This document shows positions 50,118-61,877 of a DNA stretch of 64,000 bases, piece by piece. Numbering within the stretch: the first letter of the stretch is position 1; the number at the start of each line of letters is the position of its first letter. The translations under genes were made by a program, and so were the position numbers. The DNA is taken from contig NC_068571.1 of NCBI RefSeq assembly GCF_025698545.1, forward strand, positions 51,741,733 to 51,805,732. The letters are read 5' to 3'. The stretch is from Gossypium raimondii. Taxonomy: Eukaryota > Streptophyta > Magnoliopsida > Malvales > Malvaceae. Under the pieces are notes generated by a model that saw only the letters and a list, made by a program, of their open reading frames with translations, was not told the origin of the DNA and did no database searches.

Positions 50118-52332
50118 GAAGGGCTCTATAGAGCCTTCCACTGCATATTATTGTGCATTGTTTCTTATACCCGAAACATTCGATAGGCCAAAAATGTTGG
50201 CTTATTGGGTGAATCAAACCATAAGGAGACCAGCCAAACGGCGTCATGCTATGTTGGTTGACTGAGGACAAAACTGTAAGGTATGTTGGTTAAATAATAA
50301 GCCATTACTTATATTTCATCTTTGACTATGAATACAATGATCAATTTGAAGTTCATGTCTTTGGAGATAACCCGAATTTTTCGTTTTTAGCATTGCTTTG
50401 TTCATTTTGAGTTGGGAAAACAATCGGAAAATCCAAATTAGGTAGATAGGTTTACAGATTATCGATTTGTTCAAGTGGTTCCAAATCCATAGGACTCTTT
50501 GCATATGTTGGGATTTGAATTCAGACTTGTGATACCTCATCTTATTTATGAACAACTATTTGATTTTAGGCATGTGACATCTCATCTTATGAATGAAAAA
50601 GTGAAGACATTATCCCACTTGATCAATTGAGTCGATATTTCAGTGTTGGTATTAGCTTTGATAAGTATTGTGAGGGTAAAAGTATCATAGAGGTCCCTGT
50701 CTTAGGAGTTGGATTATATTTTACTTCCTCTATTTTTAAAATAGGCAAATTAGTTCCTATACATTAGATCAAGAAATAAATTGGTCTTTCTGTTAAAAAT
50801 TTTATCCATTTTTACTGTTAAAAAAGGTACATCACTGTTTGATTATTTCACCAGCCAGACCAGTTTTTAGTAGAAATGACTAATTTACTCTTTTGATTTA
50901 ACATGTAACAACTAATTTGTTCATAGTTTTTAGTAGAAGGGACAAAATGCAAAATGAAAGTATGTAAAAAGTAAAAGAAGGTTTTCATTGTTTTCAAGTT
51001 TTTGTAAACATAAATTTAATTTTATATAGAAAATTATCCTATACGAGCAAGTTGAGGGTTTGAAAAGTGTATTATAGGATGTAGTAAAAAATTAATTATA
51101 TAAATAAATGTGATATTTATCGTACCCTCAACCTGCTTGTGAAGTCTTAAAATTTTATAAATTGTGCATCAAATGATTATCTCTTTTATATTCAGCGGAG
51201 GATATTTTTTATTTTGATTTGAAGCTCTTTTAATAATAAAAATGGTTATATTTGGTTTTTATTAACTATAAATGTTTTTTTATTTGATCGCTTGTGTATT
51301 TAAATTAATTCTGTTATATCAGTGATAATTATTATTTTTAATAATTGTTTTGTTTCTATATTTTCATAATTTATCTTTTCAATTTAAAAAATTAGAAAAA
51401 TGTTGTGACAGAGGCATGCTTGGCAACTTTGATGGAATGTCATGCTTTAGTGTACTTTCACTCTTTGTAGATTTCCTTTGTGTAGTTTAGGGCAAGGTTC
51501 ATAAAGATGTTGCCTCTCCTTAAAAAGGAAGAACAGTATTGATATTTTGCATTTATTTTTGGGTCCACTTAAACCTAAATTTGCTGCAATGCCATCAGAA
51601 GAGTTTGCTCCCTCAATTACTTTTCAAACTAAGTTTTTTATCTTTTAATTGTGAACTCTCTTTTTTTTTTTTGGAGTTTTAAAATTTCAATCCTAATTTA
51701 AAAATAGTTGTATAATTTCTAATATTTTGTACGGTAAATATATTATCATATGTATAATAGTATGTTAGTGATATTTTCATACAATACTTACAAAAAAGTC
51801 GCACCACTTTGATTGATAAATTTAATAGTGATCATTTGAGTTAAGTCAAAATTCAAAAATATATGATTAAAACTAATCAAATGGGATAACACAAATTAAA
51901 TTCATAAGTTACGCACAATACACGATTAGTAGTAGAATTTGTCTTATTTAACTACTGTTATTGAGGTCTGTATTGAAATTTCAAAATTTAAAGAAAATAA
52001 CAACTAAATTAAATTATTATTTAAAATATGATTTTCACAATTAATTAATGAACTTTATAAATATGGAAGATTATAACCTCCTCTCTTTAATCAGTTAAGT
52101 TTTTACATCATCGTTTTTCATGTCAGATGTCATATTATTACTTAATTGTTGGTCAAAAGCATTGAGGAAAGCTATATTTAACGACTCAATTGACTACTAA
52201 CTTTTGATTAATGGCTCAATTAATCATAGATTTGATTAATAATTTTTTAAAATTATTTCACTAGAGCTTCTTTGGCATTTAAGGCTATTTTCCCCACCAT
52301 TTCTTGCCATCAATTTTGAATGTTAGTTTTGG
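50118..52332. other. Gene-poor AT-rich stretch
   Basis: After the probable 3' untranslated region of the HAD-family gene (to about 50400) I see no gene. The part at about 50680-50990 (gaggtccctgtcttagg ... gggacaaaatgcaaaatg) has the wording of a widespread plant repeat, but clean ends were not found. Confidence 0.5.
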
Positions 52333-53252
52333 TTTAAATATGTCAAAGGCTTTTTATTTTTTTAAATTTAAATTTGGTTCTTACACTTTAATTTTGTAAC
52401 ATTGTGTCCCTGTACTTCATTATTTAAAATTTTGGTCCCTTTATCCAATTTTTCCATTAATGTTATTGAAATGACAACTAAGAAAATGTAGAATAGCTTT
52501 ATAATTTTTCTCATGTTTTCCTGTCAATGTGATTTTACTCTTTCAGAAGTACAAAAATTTCTTTAAAATGTATATTTTTAATATGATCCTAAAATTTTAA
52601 AATTTTAATTGTCCTTTTTAAAAGTCCAAAAATATGGGAGGAACTCTTTTAAATTTTAAAAAAAATCATTTTAAAATTATTTAAAGTTCTAGAATAAAAA
52701 TGATAATTACCCTGGTGATGGTAATAAAATTTTTTCAAAGTTTGAGTTATTTGTTTAGTTTGTATTAAATCATATTTGAACAAGTATTTTTTTACTTGAA
52801 TGATTTAAAGTTTGTACCATTTAAGGAGTAAATAATATAAAGTTTTTTTTAATTTTTGAACCTTTATATATATTTTTATTTTTTGAATTTAATTTTAATA
52901 TTTTATTTTTAAAATTTAAACGTTTACATTTTCATAGTTTTGTGAATTTTTTAAAACCACAATTTTAAATTTTTAAATATTTTTTATTGAAAATACAAAA
53001 TATTTTTTTATAATTTTATGTACTTGTAAAGAATAAGGACCAAATTAAAAAATTATAAATATTGAGGCTAAAATGGTATTCTACCTATTTTTCTATTTTT
53101 CATGTCAACAGTGTTAACGAAGAAAGTGGAAGGAGGGACCAAGATTTTTAAATAAAAAAAATATAGATAGACTCAATGTCTTAAAATTAAAATATAGGGA
53201 CTAAAGTTTAAATTTCAAAAGAGTACAAAGACCTCTAGTATATTTAAACTAT
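52333..53252. repeat. Large foldback MITE with arms of about 150 bp
   Basis: A 920 bp element. Its left arm (ggtttaaatatgtcaaaggc ... ggtccctttatccaattttt) and right arm (gaaggagggaccaagatttt ... agtatatttaaact) pair for about 150 bp with moderate divergence. The wording 'tggtccc' and 'gggactaaagtttaaat' is typical of very common dicot MITEs. No open frame. The centre (52560-53050) is an A/T-rich spacer. Confidence 0.7.
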
Positions 53253-53802
53253 TAGTTTTCAATAATTTCCGTCCAATTAAACTCAATTTTAATTAGATGT
53301 GTTCATGTGCCAGGTGATCCGCTCTACTTTGAAGTGGGGTTTAATTTTTTATCTTGTCCCAGCCCAATTCACTATTAAAAATTAAAAATATGTAAAATTA
53401 ACTTAATATATGTTTTATAATTAACTTTAAATAAAAATATTTATTATTATTTAAACTATGAAAGAGATCGTTTGAGCATATTGGGTTATGTCAGCTCAGA
53501 CTTGAAAATTCTTTTGAAATTAGGCATAGGTCTAGTCTAGTCCATAAACCCTTCTAGTTTTAACTAAAAAATATATAAATATGTATTTTACATAAATAAA
53601 AAAATATAAATAAAAGACTCATTATTATATTTAATGCATTATAGATAGAAAAAAAATTCAATTTTGACAGAATTTAATTAGCAATAGCACATTATCTCTA
53701 AATTACCAATGTGTTAAACCAATTGTATATTCCCATAGAAAAAATTTTCACCAAAGTAAAAAATGAAGTTTCGGAGCAATTAAAAGATATAGGTCAAAAC
53801 AG

Positions 53803-56121
53803 TGTAACACTCCTTAATCCTAAACCGTCGCCGGAACAGGGTTACGAGGTATTACTGGACCTTTCAGACAATTTACAATTAATATACAATTAATTATCAA
53901 ACATAATATAAAGTAATCTTTAAGTCCCTTAGATGGACTCTCGAGGCCCAAAATATGAGTTAGGAGTGATTCGAGACTAGTTTTTTACAACCAAAACTTA
54001 CAAGACTCTTTAATAAGACCGAAGTACATGCCACATTTACCAAAGGAAAAATACATCACCGAAGTTATGCTGTAGTCGGGATTGATCTGGATGCTAAACC
54101 AGGACCTTTGACTTCTATTGATTTGCACACAGAAACAACCGTACGCTGAGTATTTCATACTTAGTGGTATGACCATAATTCAAATTATAACAATAATAAG
54201 CATGTAATGCATAAATCATACATACAAATTTAAACTTAAATTTCATATTTCGACAATAACAATTCTTCAATTGGTATCATATATCCACAATTTGAACTTG
54301 GACACATCATGAACCTTAGGTTCATTCTTCAATCTCATATAACATTTCAATTCTCAATTCAACTTTTTCATCTCATTTCAGTAGCTCGATTTATCAACTC
54401 ATTCAGTTTATCATTTCATTATTTACCCCTATTAACAAAACTCGGACCTTGGCGGATACACGGATCCAACCAAATACTCCAGTATGGCACCCAGTGCCTC
54501 ATCGGATAGTTCGAAGTAATAGTTGACGCCCAGTGTGTCATCGGCAAAGCTGAAGAAAGTTGGTACCTAGTACCTCATCGAATCTATCCGAAGAAATATA
54601 GTGACACCCAGTGTCTCATCGACTCGAGGTTGAAGTATCCCTAAACTCTTCCAATCCTATGGCATGCCAACTATATCCGATTCAGCCCAATTAGTTAATA
54701 GGGTCTCCAAATTCACATTTCAATTCAATTTCACTTTTTCATTTTCAATCACAATCCAATTCAAAATTCACTTTTCCATTTTCAAGTCAATATTCATTTC
54801 AATTTCACACATATATTCATCGTTCAATTGAATTTCTTTCAACTTAATAATAATACTTACATTATATTTCACTTACCATACATATAAATTTAAATATAAC
54901 ATTTAATAATAAGTAATTTGAATTATAGTAATACAACCTCGGATTTGTTCGATTACTCCTCGACAACTTTTTCCTTTCCTTTCAGTACCGATGTCTCGGG
55001 TTCTTTGCTAGCTACGAAAATAATAATAATTTCCACTATTAATTACAGCATTAAATTATAATAAATAATTGAATTTTATTCAATTCCTACTTATTCCCAA
55101 TTTAATCCTAACTAGGTTTATTTACTTTTCTAACTTAATTCATACTTCTTTTCTACTTAATTTCTTGCCATATTTAACTCAACTATTCAATATTCATAAT
55201 AAAACCCTAATTTAAAACTTCTTACAATTTAATCCCTATAACACAAAACTTATATCTTCTTTTACAATTTAATCCCTTTGTCAATTCTAACTTGAAATTC
55301 ATTTAATTAAATCCATAATTTCACAAATTGTTTAACATGAACTATACTCAAAAACTTATGAAATTTCAATATATCAACTTAGTTTCATCAAAACCTTATT
55401 CTAAAGCTTCTAAAATATCAAAATTAAATAAAAGGACTTAATTGACTTACCAATTAAAACTTCAAGCTTTTAATCCTTAGTTTCTCCTTTTCTTTTCTTT
55501 CTTCTTATTTTCGTATGGTTCTCTGTAACTCTTTCTCTTTCTCTTTTGTTTCTTTATAACATATATATATTAGTTTACAATAATTATTATTATAAAATCT
55601 ATCTAATAACAAATACTTATATTATATTTTACACTTGTCTCTATTTAATTTGTTTACCTCATAAAATCTTATAATTCAATTAATTATCTACTAAACATCT
55701 TTTATTTAATAATAATAAATAATAAATATCTATTGTATAATTAATCACATATACACATTTGTACACACGTAATTAATTACATTTGTACATTATCTATGCC
55801 ATACATTTGTCATCATTTATTTTATTTATCACACAAAATCTTCAATCTTACCCAACTTATGCCTCCTCATACTTGTGAATTGGCTTAATTCACATTTTGA
55901 TCCTTTATACTTTCTTTTAGTCTATAATTAAACTTTTACCCTTTACTCAATTTAGTCATTTTTGCTAATTACCCTAAATTAAGCTAAATTCACCTAATTA
56001 AAACCTAATTAAACACACTACTAAACTCACAGGTATTTCTAATAATTATCTACAGGTTCAATTTTCTAAGACGGAAGCCCGATACTACGCTTTTCTAATG
56101 CCCGTGAATTGGGTCATTACA
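53803..56121. mobile_element. Solo LTR, probably Ty3/gypsy type
   Basis: A 2.3 kb segment starting TGTAACAC and ending GTCATTACA, flanked by the identical 5 bp AACAG at 53798-53802 and 56122-56126. TG...CA ends with a 5 bp duplication and no internal coding region, primer site or second LTR indicate a solo LTR left by recombination. The opening (cctaaaccgtcgccggaaca) has the wording of long gypsy LTRs of cotton-like genomes. It contains a small tandem repeat at 54486-54625. Age cannot be estimated from LTR divergence because only one LTR remains; the intact target duplication argues against great age. It is inserted at the very end of the hAT-like MITE. Confidence 0.8.
54486..54625 (+). repeat. 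Four tandem units of about 40 bp inside the LTR
   Basis: Cores cacccagtgcctcatcgg (54488), gcccagtgtgtcatcgg (54527), tacctagtacctcatcg (54565) and cacccagtgtctcatcg (54605) are evenly spaced at about 40 bp. Units differ by substitutions. Confidence 0.8.
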
Positions 56122-56123
56122 AA

Positions 56124-56384
56124 CAGTGGCGGAGTCAAAAAAAAATTTTAGGGATCGGAATTAAATTGTATATTCTTACTATAGTAAAAATGTAATTTCA
56201 CCATTTTAATAGTCTATATCTTTACAATTTTAAAGGATTAAATCAAATTATTATTTTTGGGGTCAAAGTGTAATTTTACCATTACTAATTTAAAATTTTA
56301 TAAATTATAAAGGACCTAAATAAAAAAAATTTACCATTATTTTTTTTTTGAGAAAAGAAAAAATTACCCTCCGCTCTGCCACTG
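56124..56384. mobile_element. hAT-like MITE
   Basis: A 261 bp non-coding element with terminal inverted repeats CAGTGGCGGAG and CTCTGCCACTG. The 8 bases before its outermost CAG copy at 53800 are ggtcaaaa (53792-53799 region) and the 8 bases after it are ggtcaaat (56385-56392): a 7/8 match to the 8 bp duplication expected for hAT elements. The two flanks are now 2.3 kb apart because the solo LTR inserted after the third base of the element. Degenerate relatives lie at 20812-20965, 45915-46087, 57835-57975 and 59245-59412. Confidence 0.75.
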
Positions 56385-56786
56385 GGTCAAATTTTATAAA
56401 AGTCCCTATTCTATATGTTTTTGGTAGATATAGTGATTATTTCTTCTAGTCTTTCTGCTTAAAAAATTGTATTCACAAGAATTATTTTCGCTAATTCCAT
56501 CAAATAAATTGACGTGATTTTTTTTTACAATTAAAAAGATAGAAAAGGAGAAAATATATAATCTTTGTTCAACTTAACAAAAAGTCAATGTATATATGTC
56601 ACATCATTATATGTTTTAAAAAATAAGTAAAATCAAATTATTTGACGAAATTGGCAACAACAAAAAAAGTTAAGAATAGGATTAAAATACAAATTTCAAA
56701 AACAAAAACAAAAATGATTAAATTATAGTAAAAGGACTAAATCTATAAAAAATGCATAGTATAGTGACCTTTTATAAAATTTAACC
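56385..56786. repeat. Foldback MITE next to the hAT-like element
   Basis: Ends are inverted copies: ggtcaaattttataaaagtc on the left and gaccttttataaaatttaac on the right. About 400 bp, AT-rich, with the interior cacatcat/gacgtgatt pair. Its terminal 8 bases are the target duplication of the hAT-like MITE, so it was there first. Confidence 0.6.
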
Positions 56787-57297
56787 AAATTTATATTATT
56801 TTCTTTTCTCAATTTCATTCATAATTGTAAAGATAGCAATAGCTTTAAGGGGATCAGCACATGCATGCATTTTGGACCCTTAATTAGTTGGAAATTTGAA
56901 AATTATATTAATTTAATTCATTATGATTTGGTTGTAAAATTGGGTGTTTTGGATCTAATAATTTGTAAGACTAATCAGCAAGAAATCCATTATTAGATGT
57001 TGTATACATTAAAATCTTCACCCACTTTCTACCTTACATACTATTCCTTTCAAATTGATATTTCAATTTAATGTTTGTTAAATAAAGTACAAGAGAGAAT
57101 TTAAATAAGAATTTTATACTTAAGAGGGAAGAAAAAGAATTGTTTAGTGTTTAAATATCGAGTGCAATCGTAAATTATGTTGCATTTTGAAAGTGAAATT
57201 TTAAATTTGAATGTTGGAAGAGAAACTGTGAACCTCGGAAGGATTAATTATTTTGGATCGTAAATCAGACATAAAAGATTTATTTATTCTTAAAACA

Positions 57298-57402
57298 ATC
57301 TTATTATAGGTTTTGATCATATCTGCTCTTTTTGACACAATGCTTAGAATTACCTATAGCCCTTACCTAACCCATAAATAGGAGGATACGATTTATAGGT
57401 AA
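57298..57402 (-). mobile_element. Truncated SINE-like copy
   Basis: Aligns in reverse orientation with the 3' half of the copy at 58394-58575. Shared words are attataggtt(c/t)tgatcatatctg, tagccc and taacccataaatag. It lacks the part that would carry the promoter boxes. Confidence 0.55.
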
Positions 57403-58393
57403 AACAAATCTCATTAGTAAAGGTTTCCAAGGGACGCAACAAGAATTTTATAAAACAATAAAAAGGCGGCTGCCTAACCATGTTTGGCTGTGATTCTTGT
57501 GGGAATTTTTCTCACTGTCATGCAAATCAGAATGTAAGTCATGTCTACGTAAAACACCCATTGAAAATATTGGCCAAGATGCAAAGCTAAAAAGATTCGT
57601 TGTACCCAAAGTGAATTTGACACTTCCCCAAGTCGGTGCCTTTGGTGGCTGCACAACCTCTTGTATTGGGTATCTACATCTGCATTACATCTTGATTAAA
57701 TCGAATCCAACCTTTAAATATAGGGTAAAGCTTTTTCGATGTTATTTTCTTTATTCACGATACTCAAATTTTAAAAATATTGATTTTTTATCATTTGATT
57801 CAATAGATAGTAATATTAAATCAAGACGCCCCTTTTGAGAGAGTCAGAATTAAATTATAAATTTTGAGGAAGTCAAAGTATAATTTTATCATATATGAAC
57901 TTATGATTTCATCATTTTAATGGAACTAAATAGATTTTTTTTCATTTTTGGGGTCAAAGTATAATTTCCCACACATTATCTAAGGAACTATTTTTTGTTC
58001 AGTAATTCGCCCGGATAATAACTTCAATCCCTCTCAATTAAAAATAGTTTAAAATTTAAACCTTTTTAAAGCAAAATTTTCACCTTTAACCCCTAACTTT
58101 TATAAATTTAATGTTAACCCCCAATACATAAGAATAATTGAAAAGGGGGGAAATATTATAATGAATATTAGAATCAAAAGACCTTTCAAAAAGCTCAAAA
58201 AAGATAGATCCACAAGCACATGAGAAACATGAAAGCTGTGGATCAAGATACTTTGCTTAACGAAATCACTAATCCTTTGTCCCAAATCAAGATTATGTTT
58301 TCACAATAAAGCAAATCAAATCATTATTATTATTATTATTTTCAACCAATTATAAATTAATAGTATTATATGCTTAATAATATACCTACATAA

Positions 58394-58575
58394 GCTGATT
58401 GAGTCCTAACTCGATTGACATGAGCATTATTGTAAATGTAGGAGGACGTGAGTTCGAGTACTCTGTAACACATTATCTTTCTATTTATGGGTTAGAGATG
58501 GGCTATGAGTAATTATAAGCATTATCTTAAAAATAGCCAGATATGATCAGAACCTATAATGAGATTATTTAAAAA
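58394..58575 (+). mobile_element. SINE-like element
   Basis: Begins gctgattgagtcctaactcg; a B-box-like gtgagttcgagtac lies about 50 bases on (58448-58461), and a weak A-box-like taactcgattga precedes it at 58410. The 3' half (gggttagagatgggc ... gaacctataatgagat) is shared with the reversed partial copy at 57298-57402. Pol III promoter layout suggests a tRNA-derived SINE, but box matches are imperfect. Confidence 0.5.
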
Positions 58576-59598
58576 TAATAATATAACCACACAAGATTCC
58601 ACTTATTTGAATCTTTACACATAAAACATCATTCACATTTATAGTTAACTAATGTCTAATGACTATAGACCAAGTAGAAATTTGGTTTACAACTCTTTCA
58701 AACTCTTAAATACTCGATAAGCAATAATTTGAATAAATGAACGTTTAAATATCCGAGTACATCTTAAAAAATTGTGATGTGATCAAATTTGATTAATCGA
58801 TTTAATTTGTTGAATATAGAATTAATCGGTTTAACGGTTGAATTATAAAACCAATTAAAACTACTCCAAAAATTTTAGTTCATTTTCACCTTTAATTTTT
58901 AAAAAATGTATTTTCCTTAAATCTTTATTTTTTACTTTATATTTTTAAAAATAATAAAATTTCAAATAATTTAATGGTAAAATTCATTTTGCCTCCTAAA
59001 TTTTAAATTTAATTTTAGTCTTTTCAAAACAAAAAAAATTATAATTTAATCTCTTGAGAAATTATAAAATTTTACTGTACTAAAATTATATTTTAATTCT
59101 CTAAAAAATTTATTATTCAAACATATCCTTTCTAAAAAAATATTCAAACTTGATTTATATTTCCAATTATACTTCAAAACACTTTTATACCTATAAATAT
59201 AGATTAAAACATAGATTCAAACCTTAAAAACGAAATTATTAAGTAAAGTAGCCATTAAGGATGAAGTTAGAAAAATGTTTTCTTACAAGAATTAAAATGT
59301 AATTTCATCATTTTAATAATTTATATATTTTTAATTTTTTAAAAGAATAAATCAAAATTTTACTTTTTTGTAATTTTCAAAAATTTACATTTCGAGCGAG
59401 GTCGCCCCTATCACAAACCCTAACATAAATTGTAAAACCAAATTAAGAATAAATATAAAAGGGATTAGTTAATGCAAATGAGGGAGACACCCCGCGTGTG
59501 CCTTTTCTATTAAAAATAAAATATCACAAAAAGGAAAGATTAGGAAATGAAGGAAAGCTGTAAAACACGTTTTCGCGCCTATCCATTTAAAGCAAGCA

Positions 59599-59627
59599 GG
59601 ATGGATGGATGGATGGATAGATAGATG
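59599..59627 (+). repeat. (GGAT)n(AGAT)n microsatellite
   Basis: Four to five ggat units followed by two to three agat units. Confidence 0.9.
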
Positions 59628-61667
59628 TACTCTCTCTTTAATTTAGGCCTTTATTTATTGCCTTTGAAAAAGAAGCCATTCCACGTTACACTTCATGTTT
59701 TCTCTTTTTTTGATATTCCATAATTAACCCTTTTCTTTTATAAGTTACAATGATAAGCTACGAACACAATGTAAATAATATGTATTATTTATTTAATTTT
59801 TAATTTTAATTTTAAATACGATCTAAAGACATATGACAAAACCTCAATCTTACTTAAATAGTATCACTTTATGCCATATTTATGATATGGGTGAATTTTT
59901 TTATATAATAAATATATTTAGTAAAAGACATAAAATCAAATAAAGATTTGGTTAGAACAACCGAATAAATCTTAAAACTATACATGAATTTTGGTCAAAT
60001 ATGCAATATTATCAATATAGTATCATTTTGTATTTACGTATTGCATACACAAATAATTATATTTATTTAAAATGAAAAGAAAGTTATGTATTTATTTAAA
60101 TGTGTATAATTGAATCATAATCAAAATTTCATGTGTACACTTGAACCATGATCAAAGTTTCATGTGTATAATTGTATAAAATTAAAATTCATATATCAAA
60201 TTGCACATTAGATCAATGCTCTCGAATAAAAATATATAAAAACAAAAACAAAAACTCTCTAATAATAATATAACTTATTTTGTAAATAGAAATGTATTTT
60301 AGTCATAAGATTAAATACAATATGGATAACTTTTAGAGTATTTTAGTCAATTTCTAATTGAATTAATGGTTTTAGACTCGTGACATTAACTTAGTTAAGA
60401 CCTTAAATACAGATAGATAAGTCCAAATAAATATAACCAAAATCAAGTATTACAAAGCACGATGGATTGACTAGGATAAACTTGAACAAGATTCACATAT
60501 GATATGCTTTAAACTATACTAAATATCAAAAGAATACACACGTAATTTACATAGAACGGGACTTAAACATAGAATATCAAAGTCCCAAGACCTAAATCTT
60601 GCAAACAAATAAAACACCCTTTTCTACTTAAGAAATTCAACCAATGTTAATAAAAAAATGTAAAATTTAAGTAGTTTATACACTTTTATAATTTTTTATA
60701 ATTAATATTTTAACAATTCAGCATTTATATTTTTTCAATAAACCTTCATGTTTTATGTTTATATATATTTTAATAATTAATATATACTTTTTCATATTTG
60801 ATGTTCCATTCATATAGGTAATACATGTCAAAGTTTGAGTATATATGTGAACAAAAATAGTATTTTGGTTTGATATGATAGAAATGTCGAATAAATTAGA
60901 AAACTTGCATGCATGACAAGTACAATTTATATTGATAAATCTAACGGTTAAAGATTTGTTAAAATATTAATCATACAAAAATTATAAGAGTACGCGAAAT
61001 TAGTTGAGTTTTATGTCAATATAATGAATCCCTCCCAATTCTTTTTATTATACAGTGCCTAAATTATCAATAACCTTTCAATTCCTTCAAATTGTTACAA
61101 CAGTTAATACTATTTTTTAATTTTTAATTTAATACATGAAAAAGGCTGAAAAGTGCATACTGAAATGCAATTAATGTCGTTTTTAATGGGTCTTCTTCGG
61201 AATGCAATAGTTAGGCATGGGTCATAGCATTTCTCTCTCTCTATATTACTGTTTGATTGTGCTTGTCTTTTAATTATTGGGAATTATGATGGAATCCTTT
61301 GTTAGAATTCAATTTTTTTCTTATATTATTTTTGGTCTAATCTGGCATTTATCTTTAATAAAAAGTATACATTTTGATACTCGAAGGTATAATATTAAAT
61401 TTTTAAAATTTAATTAAAATTTTAAAGTTAATTTGGATAGTAAATTGATAAAAAGTATAAATATTTATAGCTACATTGGGCACGCGCACACAGGACTCGA
61501 TGCCCCTCGTTCGGATATTTAAGCAATAAAATAATTATAAAAAAATGCTTATTATTATTATTTTAAAGTAAAAATGCTTTATTATTATTTTTTCCTTCAC
61601 CACCGACACCAAGCATAAATAGACCACCCAATACTGTCAGTGAGAACGAAACCATGACTTAAGCCAA

Positions 61668-61680
61668 CCCCCCCCCCCCC
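61668..61680 (+). repeat. 13-base C homopolymer
   Basis: Isolated run of C about 200 bases upstream of the pectinesterase start, in an otherwise AT-rich promoter region. Length is prone to sequencing error. Confidence 0.9.
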
Positions 61681-61760
61681 TTTTCCATTAGCCTCATCTC
61701 ACGATTCAACGTCCCCTATTTAATTCCTTCACCTTCCCATCTAACTCTCTAACCCTCCCC

Positions 61761-61772
61761 ATATATATATAT
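61761..61772 (+). promoter_or_regulatory. TATA box of the pectinesterase gene
   Basis: An atatatatatat run following a C/T-rich stretch, 106 bases upstream of the ATG at 61878. A start of transcription near 61795-61800 would give a leader of about 80 bases. The run could also be a simple repeat, so this is tentative. Confidence 0.5.
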
Positions 61773-61877
61773 TTGCCTTTAAATCTTCTTCACTATATAG
61801 TAATCTCATTTCTTCATCTCTAAGAGTTTACCGATACATATATGTAACATCTTCAATCTTTGTTTCCCAAAATTACC

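Larger units (their letters stand above)
57403..61760. other. Gene-poor stretch before the pectinesterase gene
   Basis: No convincing gene. Short open frames at 57448-57838 are free of recognisable domains, though this piece (57440-57670) is less AT-rich than its surroundings. Remnants of the hAT-like family are at 57835-57975 and 59245-59412, a SINE-like copy is at 58394-58575, a gatg microsatellite lies at 59599-59627 and a run of 13 C at 61668-61680. Confidence 0.5.

Noticed and set aside
54486-54625. Evenly spaced repeats resembling a CRISPR array
   Set aside because: Units are adjacent and diverged, in a plant LTR, without unique spacers between identical repeats.
53803-56121. Complete LTR retrotransposon
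   Set aside because: No second LTR, no internal coding region; the duplication directly flanks a single LTR.
57448-57838. Open frames on both strands in a less AT-rich patch
   Set aside because: Not similar to any family I know and without splice or promoter context; both strands are open by chance.
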